A program made the translations under genes and the position numbers. The notes under the pieces are model-generated. The model made no database searches. It worked only from the letters and a program-made list of their open reading frames with translations, and was not told the DNA's origin. Source: Welwitschia mirabilis (taxonomy: Eukaryota > Gnetophyta > Gnetopsida > Welwitschiales). Taken from it: DNA of 64,000 bases. Shown piece after piece: positions 23,916-35,467 of the stretch. The stretch lies in NCBI GenBank assembly GCA_051453625.1, contig JBOZIK010000001.1:200003937-200067936 (forward strand). Direction: 5' to 3'. Positions within the stretch are counted from its first letter, which is position 1. Each line of letters opens with the position of its first letter.

Positions 23916-24689
23916 TTGGCATGGTAACTTATCAAGAGTGCATGATTTTTCTGCTTGTAATTTTTAGTTAGTTCTTATTTTTCTAGTGGTGCATACTAGT
24001 CATCTTATATTGAATTGTAAACTGGTTCAAATTGTTGAGTTTAGTTTTCTAATCTAATAACTAAAATCCATTTCTACATCTAACATTTCTTATTGTAAGT
24101 TTAACAATCTTTTTAAAACAACAATTAAAACTAAGATCATAAATGAGAAAATATAACATCTAATGAATGATTAAAAATAAACTCTAATGATTTGTTGTAT
24201 TGTATTTTTGTCATTTTTTATAATTTTTTATAAATTTTTAATTCTATTTTGTTTTATTTCTATTAAAAAATAAAAATTATCTAAGGTTTATTTTTCTAGG
24301 TTGTATTCACTAAATTGCAATTGATTCATCTTTCTGTAAAAAATTTTTGAGGCATCGTAATCTGAATCATATCATACAAACCCGAGTGTGAACTTTGTAA
24401 ATTTTTGAACTATTTCTCCTTAAATAACTGATAGTAATATCTTCCCTAACTAGTGTCACCTACCTTTTAGCTCAAAACTATTCCATATTTTTCATGGAAC
24501 CTCACTTGACCTCTCCAAAGCTTTTATATTAATAGGCATTCTTTGAAACCTTAAAAAATCAAGAAAACATAAATCTTTAGCTAAAACTATAACTTTTTTT
24601 TCTAAAATTTGATAATGAGTCAGGCACCTAATCCATTTAAAACACCTTTTGAACTATAATATATTTACTTCTATAATTTTCAGAACCAT

Positions 24690-25720
24690 GAACAACTCAA
24701 ATGAACTATAGAAGATGTCATTTAACCTAAACAAACTTGAAGGGACTACCTTCGATGTAACTCATACAATTCACAATCCCTAAATCCTTTTGATACTAAA
24801 CAAATCTTTGAAGAGTATCCTCAAAGCATAGAATTCTATCCCTACATAGATCAATCCCTTTGTAATTCTGAATATGAAAATCCTTATATCAAGCATCAAG
24901 AGTTTGATCTCATTCCTTCCACCACATCTTATGATTCTTATCCTTCATCTTCCTTTTCGTATTCTTCTTAGTTTAATTAACATCCTCCATATTCTTACAC
25001 TTAATAAACCTTTTTACCTTTCCTTAAAGATACCTTTCATAGATTATTAGAAGGTGCTATCTAAATATCTTCCAACATGCCTCAATCTCATTCACATTCT
25101 CTAGAATAAATAACCAATAAAACCAATGAAAATATTGATTAAAGTTTTTAACAAATAGTCCAAATCAATGCATAAATTCTTAACGCTTTTAACTAATAAT
25201 AGGATAAAGAAGACCTTTATACATCCATTGAACCTAAGAGTCTTAAAAACTTTCAAATAATTAATTCTAGTAAAAATAATAATATGCACATCATATCCTT
25301 TAGGAATTAAGGGAAAAAAACCCATGAAGAGTTCCATGAAGAAACCTATAATTAAAACTAAAAAGATATTAAGTTTTAAAATGAATTAAAGGGTGAATGC
25401 TTATGTCAAATAGTATAGAATTTGGAGTAGTACTAGATACACTAGATGATGATCACTTAGCAGAAAGTGAGTAATCATTCAAGAAAGACTACAAATTAGA
25501 CAGCTATACAATGCAAGATGAATCAATAAGTGATATTAATGAAATGGATAATATTAAAAATGAATCCATAGTTGAACCATAACCATTATCACTTGTTGAA
25601 TCTCATAATGAAGAATCCCCTAGTAATATCAATGAAGAAAAGAACATTAGCAAAGAACTCACTCATGATCTATCCTATGAAAATCCTTTATCTTTTTCTT
25701 AATAATGAATTAAGCTAATA
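24690..25720 (+). pseudogene. Gag-like remnant of N
   Basis: From about 24775 one frame reads FDTKQIFEEYPQSIEFYPYI and then a Tyr/Pro/Ser-rich stretch (SYDSYPSSSFSYSS). A helical Asn/Gln-rich piece with LLEGAI and NKTNENID follows, then HIISFRN near 25288, which may correspond to the ITLRSGK motif of Tat/Athila gag. After it comes an acidic Asn/Glu/Ser-rich stretch (about 25430-25700). This composition and order are usual between gag and protease in Tat/Athila elements. A gag core and zinc knuckle are not visible, and stops are common. Confidence 0.45.
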
Positions 25721-25919
25721 ATATCACTTTCATTTCTATCTTCTAAGAAAGACTTAAACATTAATGAAGAATATAACCCACTTTAGTTTTAAAATCATTT
25801 TCTAATAAATCTCTTAATAAACATTTACCTTCTCTAATGGTCTCCAATACATCTTTGTCTTTACATTAGAATGATGTCTTACATAAGTTGTTAAACAAAT
25901 AAAAAAGGCTAAACATTGG

Positions 25920-26306
25920 ATGAATTTTGATTTTGAACACATAAATTTTACAGTTAATGTTGGTGTTCTTTTAAATTTTATGGATTCATGCATAAATATT
26001 TACAAGGATTTTCTTTCATCTTTAAATGCTTCACCCAATTTTGATTCATCATTCAATAGTTGCATTCACCATCTTGAACCTTCATGCATGCATTACCTTG
26101 GAAAATTTCTTACAAAATTTTTAGTTTCTTTGTGTGCTTTTAAATTAGAATTTTCTTTTATATTTAATTTTCTTCTTAAGATATATTTAACTTTTAAAAA
26201 AATAAAAATATTAGAAAAACTTGTGCTTGATGCCCTTTCTCACCTCAAATCACCTAAGCACTATCACCTATATAATCACCTCCTTAAATCTAGAAAAGAC
26301 CATTAA
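25920..26306 (+). CDS. Unknown 128-residue open frame in element N
   Basis: An uninterrupted frame of 128 codons from ATG, long for this stop-rich window. The product would be hydrophobic and Phe/Leu-rich. It has scattered Cys (SCINIYKD, NSCIHH, EPSCMHYL) and a basic, His-rich C-terminus (SPKHYHLYNHLLKSRKDH). I do not recognise a family. It follows the gag-like region of N and precedes the polypurine tract, where autonomous relatives carry pol or an extra frame. It may be an element-specific protein, a fragment of one, or chance. No ribosome or splice context can be judged. Confidence 0.3.
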   Translation: MNFDFEHINFTVNVGVLLNFMDSCINIYKDFLSSLNASPNFDSSFNSCIHHLEPSCMHYLGKFLTKFLVSLCAFKLEFSFIFNFLLKIYLTFKKIKILEKLVLDALSHLKSPKHYHLYNHLLKSRKDH

Positions 26307-26720
26307 TCTGTGGGTTTTTAAAATTAGATGATCCTGGTTAATGACCCTTTAAGAAGTAAGCCATTAATAAGTGATCACCTTGTCATTGCAAATTAGGTAT
26401 AATTCAAGTTTAGTTATAGTTTTTTAAGAAAAGATTTTTCTATTTTCACTTTATCTTCTTAAGAATAGTTTCACTTAAGGTCTTCTAATTGGAAAATGTG
26501 GTTGAATTAAAATGGAATCTACTTTCATGCTATGTTAACTATTTTTAAAGCATTTTTATAGGAATAAGATTTGTCTTGATTAAGCTAACTTACTAATGAT
26601 CCCTTCATGTACATCAAAGTTGATTAACTATTAAAAAGATTAATTAAAAGAAAATGAAATATCTCCTCTTTAAAAAGTACATTATACATTGATCAATCAA
26701 AAATTACATTTAGTTAACTA

Positions 26721-26851
26721 CATTGAGGCTATGGATGCTTACTAGCAATGTAGCTCTAATAATTTTTTTATGACATGTTCAATTGCATCAGGCTATAAAT
26801 ACTTACCAATAATGTAGCACTGATTCCTTTATACATCAACATGCTTAATTC
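26721..26851. repeat. Two-unit tandem repeat of about 64 bp
   Basis: AGGCTATGGATGCTTACTAG (26726) recurs as AGGCTATAAATACTTACCAA (26790). Both are followed by CAATGTAGC/TAATGTAGC and then by GACATGTTCAATT/CAACATGCTTAATT. The units sit in the 3' untranslated part of element N. Confidence 0.7.
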
Positions 26852-27540
26852 TATTAAAAGGAGATGTTATAACACTGGATACCTAGTTTGATCTAAATAC
26901 TTAAGACAAGAAACAAAGTATGGTTATTGAAAAGGTAAAAATTGAAATAAAAAAAGTTGAATTTGGATATTGTTTTTTGTTTATTTTCTTTAACTTATGT
27001 ACTTAGAAATTTACTTAACTGATTTTTTATTGCTTATAGGTTTACTTAGAAGATACCTTTTTTTTTTTTTTTTGCAATATGATACATTTAAATTTAGAAT
27101 AAAATTTATAGAATTTTTAATAAGTGTGGCAATCAAATTAGGTATTCTATATTTTAATTTATGCATGATGCAATTTCCATTAGATTTTACATTTTATTTT
27201 TCCTTAGATTACATTATAGTGTTTCCTAAATACTTATGTTGAAAAATCATTCACTAGCCTTGTATAAAAATCTTTATAACATGAAATCTTTTTAATATTT
27301 TAACTTCATCTAAAAAGTTTTAAATAATTTTTCTATCTTTTTAACTTTGAGCATAAATTTTAGTTTTGATTTGAAGTATGCCATTCATTTTTATAGAATT
27401 TATTCTTATTTTAATACATTATTTATCAAAATTGATCAAAAATTTTTAAAATGATATACACTTTAGCATTTTTAATTAGTTAACTTTTCCATGTTATTCT
27501 TGTCTTTATAAACTTTTGCTAAGAGTCTAGCAAAAGTCTA

Positions 27541-27559
27541 GCTAGGAGGTAAGTTTACA
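27541..27559 (+). promoter_or_regulatory. Polypurine tract of N
   Basis: GCTAGGAGGTAAG lies just before the 3' LTR start, the expected plus-strand priming site. Confidence 0.55.
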
Positions 27560-29105
27560 TGTAAAAAGTAAAATTCCAAGAAAGTATAATTAATCAATTT
27601 AGCATAGTGAGAAATATTAAATTTATTATTTATTACAAAATGATGTTTTCTATTATTTTTATTATTTTTCGTAAGAATATGAACTTTTTCCTAATAAAAG
27701 CAAGTATATTATGGTGTTTGGAGGGACATTGCAAAAGTTAATAACAATCTAGCAGATAACACAAGCATTGCCATCTAGGATTATTGGTACTATCAGACTT
27801 TTAAAATGGACTAATGCTAAACTAACATTTCTACATTAATTTAGGGAATTAATCATATTGCACTTGTAGGCTAAGTCAAAAGTGATCGAGAATAAATCTT
27901 CAGACCTGACAACACAGGTTAGAAGTATAGATAACATGTTATAATAACATGTAGTAGCAATGAAAATGAGCACATGAAAGACACATGACATGACATCCAT
28001 GGGTGTCTACATCATGAATCAAAAGATATGTCATCATCTTACTTGTAGAACAAGACAAAGAATCTTTCTTTATAACTACATGTCAAAAATTATAACTTCC
28101 TCTTTAAGTAACCACCCTAATGTAGCCTTCCTTATGGAACCTTCTATCTAACAAAATCATGATAAAGCTCTTTAATCCTTTCCTCATCTATAAAAAGGCC
28201 TTTAGTACCCATTGTAATAGATATTTTAGTTGGATAGTGTAGATAAAGACTTAGAGTACTAGGATGTAATGGTGTTCTAATCATCTTTCTTAGGGTGGAC
28301 TAATCCAAGGCCAGTTGAGGAGTCCATATACTTCACCTTTCTTCTTTGACGTAATGTACATTTTTAGATTTTTAATACAGGAATTGGTTTTCATCTTTTT
28401 ACTATTAATGTATAATTAATTTGGTATTAGAAATCTTTAGGTGAGGCTAGTTCTTAAATAGCTTTCATCTTTTATTGCTAATGCATATTAATTTGGTATT
28501 AGCAATCTTTAAATAAAACTACTTTATTGTTAAATTCTTTTATAATCAAATGAGTTATCAAAGGATACGTCTGTGATATCATACTTGCTATCATTTAATG
28601 GTGCTTGTGCACATTTTTTCATACTTTCTAATACTTATGAAGGGCTATAAAGTATCGGCAAGGCTAAATAACTCACCAACACTATGTCGTAGCTGAGAAT
28701 CTGCCTCCACATTAAGGCTTAATAACTTGATTATTTTAGTTATGTTTTAGAAATATAGGAGTTATCAGATCAAAGGTGAAGTATTGGATGAATTAGCTAA
28801 ATTCTTAGAGCACTTCCATTTCCTTATAACATCAACTAAAAATTACTCTAAGTTTAATTTTTGTTTTTTCCCTAGTTTAAAATTTTCATTACAAGTGAGG
28901 ATAATTATGTTTCTGAGTTTTTAAAACATAAAAAAAAACAAAGCCATAGATAAGCTTTGGAATTTATGGAAAGAGAAACGAAAAAATTTCTCATTTCATT
29001 CACATTCACCGCATTTTTTCCATGAACTTGGTAAAGCTACCACATAGATATTCCTATGGAATAATGATACTAGGTTCTTACTTAGGTAAATTTGGTTCAT
29101 GTACA
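27560..29105 (+). repeat. 3' LTR of N
   Basis: Starts TGTAAAAAGTAAAATTCC and is collinear with the 5' LTR. A better-kept TATA box, TATAAAAAGG, lies at 28189-28198, matching the decayed version in the 5' copy. It ends GTTCATGTACA. The two LTRs differ by many substitutions and small indels, so the insertion is old. Confidence 0.83.
28189..28198 (+). promoter_or_regulatory. TATA-like motif in N 3' LTR
   Basis: TATAAAAAGG, preceded by CTCATC and followed by a pyrimidine-containing start-like region. The 5' LTR shows TATAGAAAGG at the same place. Confidence 0.5.
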
Positions 29106-29224
29106 TGCCATAAAGGCTTATATTTTAGAAATTTTATATCTAAAAAATGGTCCTATTAAAAAAATAAAAAATAAAAAGATAGCACACTGACTTCTAACTT
29201 CTTATCAAAGTGCTTTAATAGAGG

Positions 29225-29709
29225 TAAGTATTACCATAGGTAATGTCAACATTTTAACATGATGATATGAGCTAAAAAGAAAAAGAAAAAAATGTCATGA
29301 TGATCATAGAAGAATTCAAAATACATGATGAAAAGCTAATTTTTTAAAAGAAAAAAGAGAAGTATCACACAAGATAAAGAGAGAAACATTTCAAAAGATG
29401 AAGAATCATGGGAAACCTCTAATTAGCAAAAAATCCAAAAGACATGATTATGAGTCCTAAATTAGTGAGAGAATCATTATCATTCTAAACTTAGGAATTT
29501 ATTTTAAGATCAGCATGACATATAATTGAAAAAAAGATCATAGATAAAGTACCTTATTATAAGCCCTAACGTGGCTTGGGACATGGAGTTACATTTTTTA
29601 TTTCTATTAGTTTTTCTTGCATCTTATTTGTGATGAAATATTTAGTTATTTATTTTTGGATTTCTCACTACTTTTTTATTTGCATTAAGTGGATACCTAA
29701 AATCCTATA
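29225..29709 (+). repeat. 5' LTR of O
   Basis: It matches 48330-48778: TTACCATAGGTAATGTCAAC against TTATCATAGATGATAACAAC at the start, AGAATCATGGGAAACCT in the middle (29402/48507), and TAATGAAATATT/GATGAAATATT near the end. The PBS follows immediately. The opening TG has decayed to TA. Confidence 0.75.
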
Positions 29710-29710
29710 A

Positions 29711-29726
29711 TGGATATCGAAGCCTA
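29711..29726 (+). promoter_or_regulatory. Primer-binding site of O (iMet type, decayed)
   Basis: TGGATATCGAAGCCTAA resembles the initiator-Met PBS TGGTATCAGAGC followed by CTAA, with one inserted base and a transposed A. It directly follows the 5' LTR. Confidence 0.55.
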
Positions 29727-31042
29727 ATCAAAGTATTTATAGGAATTTTAACCATACAAGTGAGATCAAAGCCAAAAGATTATTCAGACCATGTGTGCAT
29801 GTTCATGTGATCATGTTTGTTAGAGAAGTATTAAATATTGTAAATCTTAAGGGAAAGCTTAATTTGAAAAAAGGAAATATGATATAAGAGTGTACTTAAG
29901 TGCTCTAAAGGAGATAGCAAAGTCTTAAAAGCCATTAAACGAAGGTAGTAGAACCCTATGTAGTAACAAAGTTTTATAAATCATCAAAAGAAGGAACTAG
30001 AATCCTAAATATTACAACATAAAGATAATGGAAGATAAGGATGATAAGATTAAATGGTCCCATGAAAAATAAAGATAATATGAGGAAAAACTAGGTTATA
30101 ACTTCCATGCATTAAGGTTTACATGATGGATGAGATAGGATTATTTCAAGGTAAGGAAGATGAAGCACATAGAGATGTTGTAATGTCTTAGATCATTGAG
30201 ATCATGGAGGACTATGATACATCTATTTTAAAGTCTAGCATAATGCATGTTGCAATGAAGCCTTATTCTAAAGATATATGAAGTATTAAAGAAGTTGTTT
30301 TTAATACTCAATATGTACTTTGATTGGAAAATAATTTAATTGAATGAATGAAGTCCAAAAGGTAGATGTTTCCCATAATATGAAGATATACGCACTATAA
30401 GGATGTGGATTTGTTGCATTTGAGTCATAATGATGATGTTAGGATGTAGAAGATTTCAATGATGTATTGTTAGGAATATATTACTGGAAGACAAATGAAT
30501 GGTAATTCATGTGAGATTAATGAAGCCAATATAGTCATAGATCTTATAACATAGAGAGATTAAAAGAAATGACATAGCATTTTAAGAAATTCTAACAGTT
30601 GACTAATGTCACATAAATATTATAAAAGCACATTAGCAAACAAAGAGAAAAATGAATTTAGCTATTAAAAAAGGCTTAAAATATACATACATGACTACTA
30701 AAAAAGGCTAGTAATATACCGATGTAGATGTTAAAAAGGATACTGATTACAATGCCACTACTACTCAAAAGGCTCAAGAGGCTAAGGATTTTATAAAGTA
30801 AATGTTAGAAGAAGAAGCCGAGGAATCATAGTAGGAAATAGAGAAGATTAGTCTACAAGTGCTTAAAGGGAGATGAGAAAGAAATGAATATCTTAATAAA
30901 ATTAAAATTTAAATGCATTCAACATGAAATTTGATCCATGTAGTTCCATTTTTTTAAAACAAACATAATGCATAAAAAAAAAATTTAAAAAAATAGTAGA
31001 GTCAAGTTTTGTATATGATGTGATTTTTGGAAAATGCTTTAA

Positions 31043-31468
31043 AATTTCCATCAGTTTTTTTTTAAGTTTCCTATTAGATTTGTTGATCCTTTAGTCCTAG
31101 ATGGGGTTAAATACTTCACTCCCTTGGCTACCATTAAACATTTTCTTATTATGAGTACCAATAGAGGTTGTAAGACTATATATGTTTGTAGTAATACAAA
31201 GAAGGCTTTAAAATTAATGCATTATTTGGAGCATCCACTTAACTTATAAGTTTTTATTGTTTTGTTTAATAGAATGTATAGATTTATAATATTGCAAGAA
31301 ATTTAATGTACTCTTATAGGCTGAGCTCCATATATGCATTTTAAATGCTCAATAAGTGATGAGATGAGAATTAATGTGGTCTGCACAAGTGTACATATTA
31401 TACTAGATTACCTTAGTAAGGCCTTCCTTAATATGAATGTTTATCATTTTAGAAAATTTTTACTTTAA
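31043..31468 (+). pseudogene. Unrecognised degraded coding region in O
   Basis: One frame runs about 140 codons with only three in-frame stops (TAA at 31247, then TAA and TGA), clearly protein-like against its surroundings. It includes VDPLVLDGVKYFTPLATIKH, then STNRGCKTIYVCSNTKKALK, then LMHYLEHPLNL. Past the stops it continues with HFKCSISDEMRINVVCTSVH and IILDYLSKAFLNMNVYHF. It has regularly spaced Cys and mixed hydrophobic and charged residues. I do not recognise the family. Its place in the interior of O suggests an element-encoded protein, but captured host sequence is also possible. Confidence 0.5.
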
Positions 31469-32355
31469 TAAAATGCAACTGAAATGAACACGATGAAAGA
31501 AAATGACAAGAGTGATAGTTTGTATAAAGTTTTTTTTAATTTCTTATTGTGTTTCTTAAAAAAAGCATTGCATTGTAATACCTCATTACTTTGTATTATG
31601 TGTTATCCATCGGGATGTCTATCATGATTTCTTTAGAGAGCAAGAGAAGCATATCTATGATTTTTATTCTTCAATAAGAACAAGCTTAGTAGAGAGCTCT
31701 GTGCTTCACATGAATTATTTTCTCCATCTATAAAGTGGCATAGTAGATAATATGAGTTATATAATGCCTTAAAGATCCAATAATAAAATAAAAAGGTATT
31801 TGGTTCAGCTAAGCTCTTCCATGAAGAATTCTGATTCGTACATAGATCATACTAAATCCAAGCCTTTTGACTATTCTACCCAAATCCCAAAAAAAAAAAG
31901 GAAAATAAATTGATGATGATTTTTGCAAGGGTAGCCAGGTGTCATGCCCGAGCTAGAACTAGATAGGAATGGACAAAAGATACATGAAGGAAGTAATGAA
32001 ACTCTTTGACAGATGAACAAGTTTTCACTTCCCTACATCTAAATGCTTAGTGTGTAATTTCTAGATGATAAAAGGTATTACCAAAGGTTTTCTTAATGCA
32101 GAGAAAACATAGGCCATGGAAATTAAGGTTGTCAAAGACCACCTAAGACCTTACTATAAGCATGACTACATATTTGAATATGGAACTAAGCTAATGCCAT
32201 GATGACAGTAGCATTACCTCGACCTTACTCAAGTAGGGCTTTCTAAGGGGGTTATTAGTATGAGACATCCATTAAGGCATTTCAGAGAATAAGGTATCTG
32301 ACTCTACATCATGTAGCTAGGAGATTTTCTATAATTTGGAGGTCTTATTTAGTCA

Positions 32356-32660
32356 TGTGGAAATTAAAAAAAAAAGGAAATTTCATCATTCACACTTCAA
32401 ATTCAAGTTTTCAACAAAACCTTTTACAACTGTCTGCCATTATTGCACTTTTGTCTGCAAATCAAAGCTTCTATCCACTTGCTAACCTCCAACCACCTCT
32501 TAAGCCATGAAAATATCATGATATTTTTGAACCAAAGAACCCTATAAATTTGAGGGTAAAGCTATAATGAAGGCATGGTAAAGAAGAAATTTAGAAAATT
32601 TATTTGCTCTGGTTTCTCATAGTACTCCTCCTTTTAGCTTGTGTTTTCTTCTTCCCATCA
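32356..32660 (+). repeat. 5' LTR of G
   Basis: It starts TGTGGAAATTAAAAAAAAAA and matches 38695-38964 at high identity. It includes AACCCTATAAATTTGAGGGT with a TATA box (32543-32549), and it ends CCCATCA before the PBS. Length is about 305 bp. Confidence 0.87.
32543..32549 (+). promoter_or_regulatory. TATA box in G 5' LTR
   Basis: TATAAAT within CCCTATAAATTTGAGGG, conserved exactly in the 3' LTR (38883-38889). It probably drove the element's transcript. Confidence 0.6.
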
Positions 32661-32663
32661 ATT

Positions 32664-32676
32664 TGATATCAGAGCC
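32664..32676 (+). promoter_or_regulatory. Primer-binding site of G (iMet type)
   Basis: TGATATCAGAGCC differs from the initiator-Met PBS TGGTATCAGAGCC by one G-to-A change and directly follows the LTR. Confidence 0.85.
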
Positions 32677-33697
32677 AATGCTTCATGTAGCATTTTTCTT
32701 AATCTTCCTACACCTGCAATTTTGGTGTTGTTTTATTACACACAGAAGAATCCGCAATCTAGAGAGATGGCATCTATCACTGAAAAAATGTGATATTGTT
32801 AAAGAAGAAGATAATAGCATTGGATGTATTAGGGTCTGTAGAAATTATGTACTCTATAATTGAGGGAAATATCAACCTTGATTCATTTTTTGTTTATAGT
32901 TTTACTTGCAACTGTAACTACAGTTTCTTCCTTGAAACTCCTATGCTTGTTATTTAGTGGTGCTCGCTTGTGTTGATCCTAGTAGTGCTTGTCATTGCAC
33001 TTGCTTTATCATTATCATTGCCGACTAAGATTATCCTTGCTACTCATATTCTATGGACACGCATCCGTGCTCCTCTTATCGATTTGTTTGAGTTCCACCC
33101 CATTAGAATTTCCTACATGTAGCGTCTCTTCATTGTCTTTAGTGCTCTAAGCACAAGAGAGAGGGCTGTAAGTATTTGCAACAAATAGGGAGTATCAAGA
33201 GGTGACGATTAAAGCCTAAGCTCAGACCTCTATGAATCACAGAGCTGGTGAATAGTGTAATATTTTTGATAACTTTTATGATAATTGAAGAAGATCATTT
33301 ACCACTTTGCTACTACTGATATCGATGATGATGAAGTAAGCCTACCTTTTAGTGTTAAGAAGCCTAAAATACCTTACCTTGATTACTAGATAATCCTAAT
33401 TTATTATATTCCTCATTTAGAATGTCTTAGTGAAAACTAAAATCTGGTAATTTAGATATACATGGTTTATTGAGTATTTATATTTAAAAAAGTATTATAT
33501 TTATTATTTGGGAAAAAGAAAATTAAAAAAAAGAAAATGGATGAGATATTATTTAAAAAAAGAGGTATTTAAAAAAAAAAAAGTGGGAAAGATAGAGAAG
33601 TAGAGGGGGAAAAAGAAAAAAGAAAAAGAAGAGAGAATAAGAAGAGATAAAAAATAAAATTATTATAGTAAACAAGGTACATGCAGGTATTACTAAA
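32677..33697 (+). other. Leader of G with a purine-rich tract
   Basis: No coding motif. From about 33480 to 33660 the plus strand is almost entirely A and G, with AGTAGAGGGGGAAAAAGAAA near 33600. The stretch just precedes the gag start. Confidence 0.6.
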
Positions 33698-34765
33698 AAA
33701 TAAAATGCCACTAAGAGTAAATGTACATGGTAGAGGAGGTCGAGGAGGAAGACCACATACCAAAGATGTGGATATGGCTAGAGCCATCAAAATGTTATGA
33801 CAAATTGAAGAATGCCTTTAGGTAGTGAAAGTATCTCAAGCATCACCACGAGAGGATTCTTCATCTAATAAAGAATCTACAATAGAGGCTTCTACTAATA
33901 ATAGAGGTTAGTTAAAAGAACAAAAGGAGGACAGACTTCTCAAGGCATTGTCTAAGATTAGAAAGTAGGTTAATCTTGATGTTCTTGCTTATGATGATAG
34001 CCTGACTTCTAAAGTTTTGTTAGACTAGATAAGAAGAATGGATACATATTTTAAAGTTGCTAAAATAGTGGAAGACATGAAAGTTAAAATTGCAGTTACA
34101 AAAATATCTAGTTTAGTAGCAACTTGATGGAAGCATGTGCAACATGAACATAAGAAGGACAACGAAAAGACTAGAAGTTGGGAAAAGATGGTGAGTAATT
34201 TAAAATATAAGTTCTTACCTCCTAATTATAAAAGAGATCTGTATCAGCAGTTGTAAAATCTCAAGCAGAATGAGGAATCTGTAAATAAATATACAGAGGA
34301 TTCCATAAGTTGATGATTTTTACAAAGGTAATAAAAGATAAGGAAAAGCAAATTGTAAGATACATTGATGGCTTAAGGACAGCCATCAAGGATGAGATGG
34401 ATATGATCTATCCAATCTCAATAGAGGAAGCATATCAATATGCTATAAAGGATGCAGAGAAATTACAAAGGAGGGTCACCAATGAATTTCATCAAGGATA
34501 TACTTAGTCTAGAGGAAGGAGAGGGAAAATGAAATCTCAAGCCCAAAGAACAAATCCTACTTGAAATTTAAATCAACAAAATGCAAGTCGTGTAAGGAAA
34601 GATTAGCAAAAAAAACTTTTGTGAACATGGAAGAGGAGGAAGATTTATAAAGCATTTAGACCAATTGGTAAGCCTATAAACTCTTTTTATGATGCTTGTT
34701 TTAAGTGTGAAGAATATGGACATTGTCTTGTAGAGTGTCCTAAAGCAGCTCCAGATAGTTTGCAT
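33698..34765 (+). pseudogene. G gag remnant with intact CCHC knuckle
   Basis: It begins MPLRVNVHGRGGRGGRPHTK, the basic Arg/Gly N-terminus common in these gags. The retrotrans_gag core follows: VLLDXIRRMDTYFKVAKIVE, KVKIAVTKI, WEKMVSNLKYKFLPPNYKRD and LYQQL. A frameshift near 34300 leads into an open stretch 34310-34507 with RYIDGLRTAIKDEM and EEAYQYAIKDAEKLQRR. The nucleocapsid knuckle CFKCEEYGHCLVEC (34697-34738) keeps all four metal ligands. Several TAG/TGA stops stand where Trp or Gln is expected (for example LD-stop-I for LDWI). Confidence 0.85.
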
Positions 34766-34849
34766 ACATTAGCCCCAACAAAGGCATCAGTAGAAAAGTT
34801 GTCTAGTAGTTCTAGATCTATAGCAAAACTAAATCCATAAGTAGAAGAG

Positions 34850-35240
34850 TTGAGAACTCAAGCGCTTACAAGAACTGTAATACTGTATGCTCATGATGTT
34901 AGTCAAGCTACACAAAGAAGAAATTTGTTTAAGTTCCATGTACTATGTGAAGCTAAGATGGTAATTATAATTATAGATAATGCTAGTTTAGATTATTTGA
35001 TGTCAAGGTTTATGGTAGAACAATTACATTTACCCATAAGAGATCATCCTAATCCGTGTAAGGTAGGGAGATTAGATCAATCCAAAAACTGATATGTGGA
35101 TAAGCAGTGTTGGGTAACATTTCAAATCGGTAACTATGTAGATTTAGTATTACATGGTATTGTTCCTATGCATGCTTGTCATTTTATTCTTAAAAAGCCA
35201 TGACAGTTTGACAGGTATGCGGTAATTGATTTATGAGCAA
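34850..35240 (+). pseudogene. G aspartic protease remnant
   Basis: KFHVLCEAKMVIIIIDNASL aligns with the retropepsin start, where IDSGS holds the catalytic Asp; here it reads IDNAS, so the Asp remains but the motif is altered. RDHPNPCKVGRLDQ, QCWVTFQIGNYVDLVLHGIV and PMHACHFILKKP follow, matching HPxPYxVGW, QCxVxFxIGxYxDEVLCDVV and PMDACHLLLGRPW. TGA stops interrupt it at two places, one of them at the Trp of GRPW. Confidence 0.8.
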
Positions 35241-35467
35241 ATATAGTGATGATAAAGAAAAATGATCGAATATTTAGGATGCATGGAAATTCACTAGTAG
35301 TTCCCTTACAAAAGAAGCCTATGCAATAGAGCACATAGATGACAAAGAGTCTTGTTTGCTTGATAATACAAAAAGAATATTTATAATGTATAGTAGCAAA
35401 AAGACAAGGAATAGTAGTTGTATTAACATTAGCCACACATCCATCAGAGGATACAATAGTACCAGTG

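Larger units (their letters stand above)
22444..29105 (+). mobile_element. N: non-autonomous gypsy-type LTR element with gag-like region only
   Basis: Two collinear LTRs (22444-23880 and 27560-29105) flank a tRNA-Asp type PBS, a gag-like region, one unknown open stretch and a polypurine tract. The 3.7-kb interior shows no protease, RT, RNase H or integrase motif in any frame I checked. This fits the class of non-autonomous elements that keep only gag (TR-GAG) or a degenerate interior (LARD). The PBS type links it to the Tat/Athila group, such as E1, which could have supplied the enzymes. No TSD is evident. Confidence 0.78.

Noticed and set aside
31574-32355. First read as the 3' interior of M, because it recurs at 43416-44170
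   Set aside because: The PPT and TGTGATAC start at 43416 and the matching TGTAATAC at 31574 show that it is the beginning of the LTR itself.
33553-33790. Phe/Leu/Ser-rich minus-strand frames
   Set aside because: Antisense of the purine-rich leader and gag start of G.
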